From Verrucomicrobiia bacterium (GTDB taxonomy: Bacteria; Verrucomicrobiota; Verrucomicrobiia; Limisphaerales; JAEYXS01), in assembly GCA_036405135.1 (NCBI GenBank), contig DASWYF010000024.1, positions 124,001 through 188,000 of the forward strand: a stretch of DNA of 64,000 bases, given 5' to 3'. Every line of letters starts with the position of its first letter. The stretch's first letter is position 1. The notes under the pieces were generated by a model. That model saw nothing but the letters and a program-made list of their open reading frames with translations, did not search any database and was not told the DNA's origin. Made by a program: the position numbers and the translations under genes. This document shows, piece after piece, positions 26,010-33,772 of the stretch.

Positions 26010-29000
26010 ATGAAGACCACCTCTACCGCGTCCCTTCGTGCCTTGATCTCACCTGCCTGGCGCTCGGCTTGTGCCTTGATGCTGCTTGCCTGTGCGGCGA
26101 CAGCTTCTGCGCAGATCGTCCAGCCGACTTTCACTGCGGGGCAGATCAATACCATCGTCACCACCTTCAACCAGACGAATGCGGGCGATCGCGTGACCAT
26201 CGCTGATTACCAACACGGTCAGCTTTACATGGCTGCTGGGTCCGCAGGTACAAACGTGCGGGACAGCTGGTGGAACATAAACAATCCGCTCAGTCCGGTG
26301 TTGGTGCAATCAATCGTGGGCAACCACGACAAACCGCACAATATCGCGTTTTGGAAAACCTATTTCACGGAGGCAAATAATGGCACGACGTTGCGCATCT
26401 GGGATTACACGACGCGCACACAGGTGGGCACACGGAATGGCACGGTGAACAGTCTCTGGGATTTCGTGCAGGCGCCATATGCGTACACCGGTTCGCATGG
26501 TTACACGACAGGTTCGAAGATCGAGATATGGAATGTGGATAATCCATCCAACATCATCAGCCTTGGGGCGGTGGATACAGGAACGACGCCAGGTTTCCAG
26601 ATCGGTGCGGTGAATGCGCTGGGAAATATTCTTACCGGTTCCGGCACAGAAGCGCCGGGCATCGCGGTATATGACATCAGTGATCCGGCGAATCCATTGC
26701 TGCTGGATAGCCGGGTGGATGGAACGAACATGAACTACACCGCGCTGATCTATGGCAGCCGCGTGTATAACTGCGAGCGCGCTGGCATCCGCGTTTATGA
26801 TTTCAGCAATCCGAATAACATCCAGCTCGTGGGTAGCGTAGCGACAGGTGGTCAGCCGCGTTACTTGGTGTTCAAGGATGGCAAAGGCTACTGCGCTCCG
26901 GGCAACAACACGATCAAGGTATTCGATGCCACGACTTTGACGGTCACACAGACAATCATCCCGGACGGCAAGGTGATGGATTTCGTTTATCCACTGGGCA
27001 ACATGCTCTTGGTTGCTGGTGGCGGGAGCGGTAATGCCACGAATGGTGCGCGGTTCATGGCTTTGCAACAGGCACCGGATACGACAGGACCAGCCGTAGT
27101 TTACGGTTTGCCGACGAATAATGCGGTGAACATCGGCCTGAAATCCCGCATCGGCTTCTCGATGAGCGACCAGATCGACGTGAACTCGCTGACGACCAAT
27201 ACATTCATCGTGCGTCCGGTGGGCACGACGACACCGATTCCAGGCACTTATTCCACGATGATGGGCTTGATCAATTTCTCGCCGCTAAATCCGTTGGTGG
27301 GTGGCGTGACATATGAGGTGATCCTTACGGCGGGTGGTGTGAAGGATGTAGTAGGCAACGGCATTGCGGCCCAGCACCGCATCACCTTTACCACCGTGCA
27401 ACCAGTGATTACTTCAGATGGATTGAATCATCGCTGGCCGATGGATGGCAACTTGCTGGATGTGGTGGGCGTGAATAGCGGGGCGAACAACGGGGTGACG
27501 TTCACCAATGGATTCAATGGTCAGGCGGGTGCGTTCAACGGAACGAGCCATGCAAATCTTGGAGCCATAAATTTCAGCAATAATTTCACGATCTCGGCTT
27601 GGGTGTGGGTGAATACGGGCACGACAAATATTCAGACGATCATGGCGAATTCCTCCGGCGGCTTGAGCAATGGCTTCCGCCTCTTCGTGAATACTTACAA
27701 CACGGCCGATCGTTCGGTGATGTTGGAGACGGCGAATGGAACAGTGATGGATTCTGCCCGCACTGGCGGCGGAGTGGTGACGCTTGGGGCCTGGAACCAT
27801 ATCGCCGCGACAGTGAATCGCACGAGTGGCACAGCGGCGATCTATGTGAACGGCACAAACTTTACGACGGATGGCACGATCAGGACAGATTTCTCCATGA
27901 ACGCGGTGACGCACATGGGCCAGTTCACGAATAACAGTTTTCGTCTCTCAGGCCGGTTGGATGAGGTACGCACCTATAATCGTGTATTGACCTCAGCAGA
28001 GATCGGTACGTTGAACATCATGACGCATCACTGGCCGATGGATGGAGATTTTGTGGATTATGTGGGCTCGAACAACGGCTTAAACTTCGGTGCAGGTTTG
28101 ACTAATGCAGCGCGTATCGGCACGCAAGCCGGTGTGTTTGATGGGGCCGATTATGTGGATGTGGGTGCGTTGAATTTGGGCAATAACTTCTCGATCGCCA
28201 CTTGGGTGCGATTGGATGTGGGGGCCACGAATATCCAGACTTTGGTAGCAAACTCTGCCGGTGGTGCAAGCACGGACGGCTTTCGTCTCTACGTGAACAC
28301 CTTCAACACGAGTGACGGGGCAGTGGTTCTTGAAACAGGCAACGGCACAGCCAATAACAATGCACGCACCAGCACGGGGGTGGTGGGAACAAATGGCTGG
28401 GCGCATGTGACCTTGACGATGAATCGCAGCAGTGGCACGGCCGTGATCTATGTCAATGGTGTGAACGTGACCACGGATGGTAGTGTGGTAACAAACTTCA
28501 CCAACAGTTCTGCCATCCATTTGGGGCAGATGGCCAGCGCGGGATTCCGTTTGCGCGGGCGTTTGGATGATGTGCGAATCTATAACAAAGTGTTGTCACA
28601 AACAGAGGTGACGACCTTGCTCACAGCCAGTGGCAATACCCCGCCAGTCATCACTTCGCTGGTTTCTTCAGCAAGCAAATCATTGGTTAATGCGAACGTC
28701 ACTTTCACGATCAATGCCACAGATGCGAACAATGATGGATTGAGTTATTCGTTCGATTTCGGCACTGGAGCAGGACAGCAGCCGTTCACGTTGAACAAGT
28801 CGGCTTCCTTCACTTACACGAATGCAGGTCGCTACACGGTGTTTGGTCGTGCGCGGGATGCCAGTGGCACGGTGACGACAAGCATGGTGCAGGTGGTTCA
28901 CTACACGTTGACGGCGACCAATGCCGTGGCTTCGAGCCAGATCATCTATGACAATTCACGCACCAAGGTGTGGAACGTGAATCCGGATTCGGACACGGTG

Positions 29001-32000
29001 ACGCGCATTGATGGCAATAGTCTGGCGAAGGATTTCGAGATCGCCGTGGGCAAGAAGCCCCGTTCGCTCGCGTTACGCCCAGATAATTCCGAAGTGTGGG
29101 TGACGTGTGAATCTTCTGATGAGATCTATGTGCTCAATGCGAACACGGGAGCATTGGTGCAGACGATCGATACACCACGGGGTTCTCGACCGATGGGTGT
29201 GGCTTTCCAGCCGAACGGGGCGGCGGCTTATGTCACTTACATGAACACCGGCTTGTTGGCGAAGTGGAATCCTTCCACGAAAGCATTGGTGGGCACATTG
29301 AATGTGGGACAGCAACCGCGGGCCATCTCGATCTCCGGTGATTCCACGCGCATCTTTGTGGGCCGCTTCATCTCGCCGGTGAATCCATTCAATCCGGGGG
29401 CGGAAGTGGGTGAGGTGCGTGAAGTGGGTGTGGCCAGCTTCACGGTCACTCGGACCTTTACGCTGGCGCACAGCACCACGCCGGATACGGAATCCTCCAG
29501 TCGTGGCACACCGAATTATCTCACGCAGATGGCGATCTCTCCGGATGGACGGCGGCTGTTTGTGCCGTCCAAGAAGGATAACGTGGATCGTGGCACCTGG
29601 CGCGACGGCAATGCTCTGACGCATGACCGAAGTGTGCGGGCGATCGTCTCGCAACTCGACTTGATCAACAATAACGAGGCACTGGCATCGCGAGTGGATA
29701 TCGACAATCGCTCGTTCCCGCACGGCGTGGTGTTCTCCCCAGTGGGCGATCTGGCGTTTGTGGCCATGCAAGGCAATAACGAAGTGCTGATCTTGAACGC
29801 TTACACAGGTGTGGCGGTAAGCGGTTTTAAACTGGGGAATGAGTTGTCGCCGCAGGATTTGGTGATGAAACCGGATGGTTCACGACTCTACGTGATGAAT
29901 TTCATGACGCGGAGTGTTTCCGCTTATAACATCTCAAGTATCGTCGCAGGGACCAGTTCCGAGGCCACGCCGTTGGGCGTAACGAACGTGGTCGCTACGG
30001 AAAAGCTTTCGGCCACGGTGCTCAAGGGCAAACAGATCTTCTACAATGCCGCGGATGAGCGCATGTCTGCCGAAGGTTACATGAGCTGTGCATCCTGCCA
30101 TCTGGATGGCGGTAGTGACCGGCGTGTGTGGGACTTCACGGATCGTGGCGAGGGCTTGCGCATGACGACCGGATTGGAAGGGCGTCGTGGGATGGGCCAT
30201 GGACGCGTGCATTGGTCCGGTAACTTCGATGAGATTCAGGACTTCGAACTGGATATCCGCAATGCCTTCAATGGTACGGGCTTTATCACGAATGGCGTAC
30301 CGAACAGTTCGTTGGGAGCAGCGAATGCAGGACGCAGTGCCGACCTCGATGCATTGGCGGCGTATGTGGCTTCACTCACGAAATTCAACCGCAGTCCTTT
30401 CCGTAATGCGGATGGCACGCTGACCTCAGATGCCGTGGCGGGCAAGGCGATTTTCACGCAACTGAACTGCGCTTCCTGCCATTCCGGCGCGGACTTTACT
30501 GACAGTACGGGTAATGTGCTGCGTAATGTAGGGACGATCAAAGCCTCTTCCGGTCAGCGCCTTGGGGCAGCTTTGACGGGCTTGGATACGCCGACGCTGA
30601 AAGGATTGTGGGACAAGGGGCCGTATTTGCATGACGGTTCGGCAACGAACTTGATCGATGTCATCACTACGCAGAATCCGAGCAACCAACATGGGGTGAC
30701 GAGCGGATTGACGACTACGCAACGAAATCAGTTGGTGGCATATTTGCAACAGATCGATGATCTGGAAGTCGGTGGCATGACGCATCTGTGGCCGTTCCAG
30801 AACAATGTGAACGATGTAGTGGGGACGAACAATGGTACAAACAACATCATTGGCTATACGAGTGGTCAGGTTGGGCAGGCGGCCCAGCTTAACGGGACGA
30901 ACTTCGTAGGTGTTGGCCAGATGAATCTGGGTAGCAACTTCACGATCGCTTCCTGGGTGTATATCGACCCTGCAGCGACGAATATTCAAACCATCATGGC
31001 GAATTCCGGTGGGGGTTCTTCCACGGATGGTTTCCGTTTGTTCGTGAATACTTGGAATACAAGTGATGGGGCGGTGAACTTTGAAACGGGTGATGGCACG
31101 GCGGGTAACGGTGCGAAATCTTCCACCGCCAAGGTCATGCCCAGTGCGTGGAATTTCGTGGCGGTGACGGTGAACCGGACCGCAGGGACGGCGGCCATCT
31201 ACGTGAATGGCACGAATTACACGGCGGATGGCAGCATCACGACGAACTTCAATGTCACGAATGCAGTGTTCATTGGGCAAATGGGCAACGCGGGCGGCAA
31301 TCGCTTGCGGGGCATGCTGGACGAGGTGGCGATCTTCAATCGCAGTCTGACGACGAACGAGATGTCCATTCTGATGAGCGGAGACAATTCGCAGTTCTTG
31401 ATGAGCATGATGGGCGGCGGAGGAGGAGGTGGCAGTTCCATGATGTTGATGCAGATGCCTTCTGGTGGCGCGAAAGAGTCAGCGCGTTCTACATCGTCCG
31501 GTGGAGCATTGCCGCCGCCATGGCTGGCACAGGATATCGGTGCAGTCGCTGTTGTCGGCAGCGAGAGTCATGACAATGGCAGCTACACGATCAGCGGTTC
31601 AGGTTCCGGCATCTGGAACACGAAGGATGAGTTCCGTTACGTCTATCAAACTGCCACGGGCGATTGCGATATCCGTGCGCGTCTGAACGGTGTGGACGGG
31701 GATGTCCTGGCCCGTGCAGGTGTGATGATCCGTGAAACGCTGAATCCAAATTCAGCCCATGCTTCCATGTTGATCACAGGTAAGCGACAAGCACTCTTCG
31801 AACGACGCTTGGGCACGGGTGGAACGACATCGGTCGCGAGCGTAACCGTTCCGGAAGGGGATGTCTGGGTAAGGGTGCAACGCTCCGGGCAGAAGTTCAC
31901 TACTATGGTGTCCAGCGATGGCGTGAAGTGGGTGGTGATTGGTTCAGTGCAGATGTCCATGTCGCAAAATGTTTACATCGGTCTGGGAGTAAGCAGCCAT

Positions 32001-32054
32001 GTGGATGGAATCATCAGCACGACTACGTTGGATGACGTGACCGCAGTTCCTTGA
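26010..32054 (+). CDS. Giant secreted LamG/propeller/di-CxxCH cytochrome c protein
   Basis: About 2,014 aa. Frame open from 25920, but the ATG at 26010 gives a clean signal peptide (LMLLACAATASAQ, cleavage near 35). Domain order (approximate): LVIVD-like repeats 36-355; an SbsA-type Ig domain 357-464; LamG 470-670; LamG 673-876; PKD 876-967; a YVTN propeller 971-1327 (RSLALRPDNSEVWVTCESSD); a cytochrome c region with CASCH at 1360-1364 and again at 1487-1491, followed by TPTLKGLWDKGPYLHDGS, which resembles MauG/cytochrome-c-peroxidase-like sequences; LamG 1586-1793; a Met/Gly-rich linker; and a C-terminal beta domain 1838-2014. Two haem c sites are expected if the protein passes a Ccm system in the periplasm. 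Role inferred: surface redox or binding protein for a polymer. The next gene starts 17 bases after the stop. Confidence 0.88.
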   Translation: MKTTSTASLRALISPAWRSACALMLLACAATASAQIVQPTFTAGQINTIVTTFNQTNAGDRVTIADYQHGQLYMAAGSAGTNVRDSWWNINNPLSPVLVQSIVGNHDKPHNIAFWKTYFTEANNGTTLRIWDYTTRTQVGTRNGTVNSLWDFVQAPYAYTGSHGYTTGSKIEIWNVDNPSNIISLGAVDTGTTPGFQIGAVNALGNILTGSGTEAPGIAVYDISDPANPLLLDSRVDGTNMNYTALIYGSRVYNCERAGIRVYDFSNPNNIQLVGSVATGGQPRYLVFKDGKGYCAPGNNTIKVFDATTLTVTQTIIPDGKVMDFVYPLGNMLLVAGGGSGNATNGARFMALQQAPDTTGPAVVYGLPTNNAVNIGLKSRIGFSMSDQIDVNSLTTNTFIVRPVGTTTPIPGTYSTMMGLINFSPLNPLVGGVTYEVILTAGGVKDVVGNGIAAQHRITFTTVQPVITSDGLNHRWPMDGNLLDVVGVNSGANNGVTFTNGFNGQAGAFNGTSHANLGAINFSNNFTISAWVWVNTGTTNIQTIMANSSGGLSNGFRLFVNTYNTADRSVMLETANGTVMDSARTGGGVVTLGAWNHIAATVNRTSGTAAIYVNGTNFTTDGTIRTDFSMNAVTHMGQFTNNSFRLSGRLDEVRTYNRVLTSAEIGTLNIMTHHWPMDGDFVDYVGSNNGLNFGAGLTNAARIGTQAGVFDGADYVDVGALNLGNNFSIATWVRLDVGATNIQTLVANSAGGASTDGFRLYVNTFNTSDGAVVLETGNGTANNNARTSTGVVGTNGWAHVTLTMNRSSGTAVIYVNGVNVTTDGSVVTNFTNSSAIHLGQMASAGFRLRGRLDDVRIYNKVLSQTEVTTLLTASGNTPPVITSLVSSASKSLVNANVTFTINATDANNDGLSYSFDFGTGAGQQPFTLNKSASFTYTNAGRYTVFGRARDASGTVTTSMVQVVHYTLTATNAVASSQIIYDNSRTKVWNVNPDSDTVTRIDGNSLAKDFEIAVGKKPRSLALRPDNSEVWVTCESSDEIYVLNANTGALVQTIDTPRGSRPMGVAFQPNGAAAYVTYMNTGLLAKWNPSTKALVGTLNVGQQPRAISISGDSTRIFVGRFISPVNPFNPGAEVGEVREVGVASFTVTRTFTLAHSTTPDTESSSRGTPNYLTQMAISPDGRRLFVPSKKDNVDRGTWRDGNALTHDRSVRAIVSQLDLINNNEALASRVDIDNRSFPHGVVFSPVGDLAFVAMQGNNEVLILNAYTGVAVSGFKLGNELSPQDLVMKPDGSRLYVMNFMTRSVSAYNISSIVAGTSSEATPLGVTNVVATEKLSATVLKGKQIFYNAADERMSAEGYMSCASCHLDGGSDRRVWDFTDRGEGLRMTTGLEGRRGMGHGRVHWSGNFDEIQDFELDIRNAFNGTGFITNGVPNSSLGAANAGRSADLDALAAYVASLTKFNRSPFRNADGTLTSDAVAGKAIFTQLNCASCHSGADFTDSTGNVLRNVGTIKASSGQRLGAALTGLDTPTLKGLWDKGPYLHDGSATNLIDVITTQNPSNQHGVTSGLTTTQRNQLVAYLQQIDDLEVGGMTHLWPFQNNVNDVVGTNNGTNNIIGYTSGQVGQAAQLNGTNFVGVGQMNLGSNFTIASWVYIDPAATNIQTIMANSGGGSSTDGFRLFVNTWNTSDGAVNFETGDGTAGNGAKSSTAKVMPSAWNFVAVTVNRTAGTAAIYVNGTNYTADGSITTNFNVTNAVFIGQMGNAGGNRLRGMLDEVAIFNRSLTTNEMSILMSGDNSQFLMSMMGGGGGGGSSMMLMQMPSGGAKESARSTSSGGALPPPWLAQDIGAVAVVGSESHDNGSYTISGSGSGIWNTKDEFRYVYQTATGDCDIRARLNGVDGDVLARAGVMIRETLNPNSAHASMLITGKRQALFERRLGTGGTTSVASVTVPEGDVWVRVQRSGQKFTTMVSSDGVKWVVIGSVQMSMSQNVYIGLGVSSHVDGIISTTTLDDVTAVP
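27418..31386 (+). repeat. Three LamG repeats within the giant protein
   Basis: The three copies lie at about 27418-28020, 28027-28635 and 30765-31386 (roughly 200 codons each). Shared core seen in all: TNIQT[IL][MV]ANS.GG...GFRL[FY]VNT...D, then RTSGTA.IYVNG.N.T.DG and LRGRLDEV. Copies one and two are adjacent; the third is separated by the PKD, propeller and cytochrome regions. DNA similarity is visible around 27626, 28228 and 30980 (for example ACGAATATTCA and AATTCC stretches), which points to internal duplication. Confidence 0.85.
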
Positions 32055-32071
32055 TATCTGCTCAGGTCAAT

Positions 32072-33103
32072 ATGTTTAGCCTTCATACAATCAACAAAAA
32101 GACCGTGCTGGCAGTTGGTGCCAGTGCGGTTCTGCTGGTTGTGTGGGCGGTGCGGAGCGTATTGGACAAAACTCTGGTAACGACGGAGCGGACGGTAGCT
32201 CAGGAAATGGTGAAAGAAATGGACTCGGCGGCGATGACCATACGCCCGCGCAGGTCAGGAGAATTCTTTGCTGCACAAAAGGAAAAGCATATCGAACGGT
32301 TGCTCAAAGGAATCATGGCGGAATTGCCTGAGCGGGATGAGTTAAAACGGAGTGAATACTTTGTTCGAAAGGTCGAAGAACTGGCAGAGGAAGATGCACC
32401 GTCAATTCTACAACGATTGGATGATCAATTGCGCCATTCCGAATTTGGCACGTTGTTATTGCGTCGATGGGCTGCGAGCAGTCCGGAAGCTGCTGCATTG
32501 TGGGTATTGGGGCTTCCGGAGGGAGCAGAGAGGGAGGAGTTGTTGATCCAAGCGGCCATTGTCTGGGGAGGTCAGGATCATAAGGCGGCGAGCGAATGGG
32601 CGGGAGGATTGGCGGAGGGAGTGGAGAAGCAGAAGGTCTTACAAGTCGTGGTGGAAGAAACCATTCGGCAAGATGCTCCGGCAGCTTTGGCTTTGCTGGG
32701 AGCATTGGCGCCAAGTTTTGAACGTGAACAGCTTGCCGTTCGTGCGCTCAATGAATGGGCGACGCAAGAGCCGGTGGCGGCTTTGCAGTGGGTGGCGACA
32801 CTTTCCACTCAGAGCGAACAGCAAATCTATAAGGCAGGCATGGTGCCGGTGATAGCCAGCATCGATGGAGCTTCCGGGGCACGACTGGTGACATCGTGGT
32901 TTTCACCCGGCCAGGAACAGCAATGGATGGCTGTATCCGTGGTGCAACGCTGGGCGCAGCAATCGCCAGAAGCGACAGCGGAATGGGTGATGAAATTTCC
33001 CGAAGGTGCCATGCGGGTGGCTGCGCTGGATAATCTGAAACGCATCACGGATTTGAAGATTTCAGAAGATGTTCAGACTGCAGATATTTCAACACCGCCT
33101 TGA
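32072..33103 (+). CDS. Membrane-anchored Trp-rich repeat protein, unknown function
   Basis: About 343 aa. One N-terminal TM segment (VLAVGASAVLLVVWAVRSVL) then a helical body with repeats of about 35-45 residues built around RWAASSPEAAALWVLGLPEG, RALNEWATQEPVAALQWVAT and RWAQQSPEATAEWVMKFPEG. The pattern W-A-x-x-x-P-x-A-A-x-W-V is a helical-repeat signature common in Verrucomicrobia. The long frame from TTG at 32051 is less likely than the ATG at 32072, which has CTCAGG in front. The gene is 17 bases after the giant cytochrome/LamG protein and is probably co-expressed with it. Confidence 0.78.
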   Translation: MFSLHTINKKTVLAVGASAVLLVVWAVRSVLDKTLVTTERTVAQEMVKEMDSAAMTIRPRRSGEFFAAQKEKHIERLLKGIMAELPERDELKRSEYFVRKVEELAEEDAPSILQRLDDQLRHSEFGTLLLRRWAASSPEAAALWVLGLPEGAEREELLIQAAIVWGGQDHKAASEWAGGLAEGVEKQKVLQVVVEETIRQDAPAALALLGALAPSFEREQLAVRALNEWATQEPVAALQWVATLSTQSEQQIYKAGMVPVIASIDGASGARLVTSWFSPGQEQQWMAVSVVQRWAQQSPEATAEWVMKFPEGAMRVAALDNLKRITDLKISEDVQTADISTPP

Positions 33104-33175
33104 GCGGAGTTTCGGAGAGTTAACGGAGGATAACGGCTTTTTGCGTTTTGATGACGGAGCGGATAAGTTTGCGGT

Positions 33176-33769
33176 GTGGCGAAGCCGGAAACATTGGAAC
33201 AACTGCTCCAGCGGGTGCGGGCTTGCACGGTGTGTGCAGGGCAGTTGCCTTATGCACCCAAACCCGTCTTGCGTGCGCTACCTTCGGCGAGATTGATGAT
33301 CGTGGGGCAGGCGCCAGGTCGCAAGGTGCAGGAGACGGGCATTCCGTGGAACGATCCTTCAGGAGATCGTTTGCGTGATTGGTTGCAACTCAGCCGGGAT
33401 GAGTTCTATGACGAGTCACGCATCGCTATCATCCCCACGGGGTTTTGTTATCCGGGCAAGGCGAAGTCAGGTGATGCGCCGCCCCGTCCGGAATGTGCCC
33501 CTTTGTGGCATCCGCTATTGAGAGCGGCTTTGCCTGAGGTGAAGCTGACGTTGCTTGTGGGCAGTTATGCGCAGGCTTATTATCTCGGCAAGCGCAGCAA
33601 AGGCAGCCTTTCCGATACGGTGCGTGCGTTTAAAGAATATTTGCCGGAATTTTTCCCGTTGCCGCATCCGAGCCCGCGCAACCGGCTTTGGCTGCGGCAG
33701 CGCCCGTGGTTTGATACGGAAGTGCTGCCCGCTCTGCGCGAACGGGTGAACCGCATTCTAAATAAATGA
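33176..33769 (+). CDS. Uracil-DNA glycosylase family protein
   Basis: 197 aa, GTG start at 33176. Carries the UDG-fold signatures: LMIVGQAPGRKVQETGIPWN (water-activating loop, GQAPG), a nearby GDRLRDWL helix, LTLLVGSYAQAYYLG and the final loop FPLPHPSPRNRLWL, which matches the H-P-S-x-R-N motif of UDG-like families. The usual four-cysteine cluster of family 4 enzymes is incomplete (two Cys, CTVCAG), so iron-sulfur binding is uncertain. Role inferred: removal of uracil from DNA. Convergent with RNase R, with only 3 bases between the stops. Confidence 0.87.
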   Translation: MAKPETLEQLLQRVRACTVCAGQLPYAPKPVLRALPSARLMIVGQAPGRKVQETGIPWNDPSGDRLRDWLQLSRDEFYDESRIAIIPTGFCYPGKAKSGDAPPRPECAPLWHPLLRAALPEVKLTLLVGSYAQAYYLGKRSKGSLSDTVRAFKEYLPEFFPLPHPSPRNRLWLRQRPWFDTEVLPALRERVNRILNK

Positions 33770-33772
33770 AGT

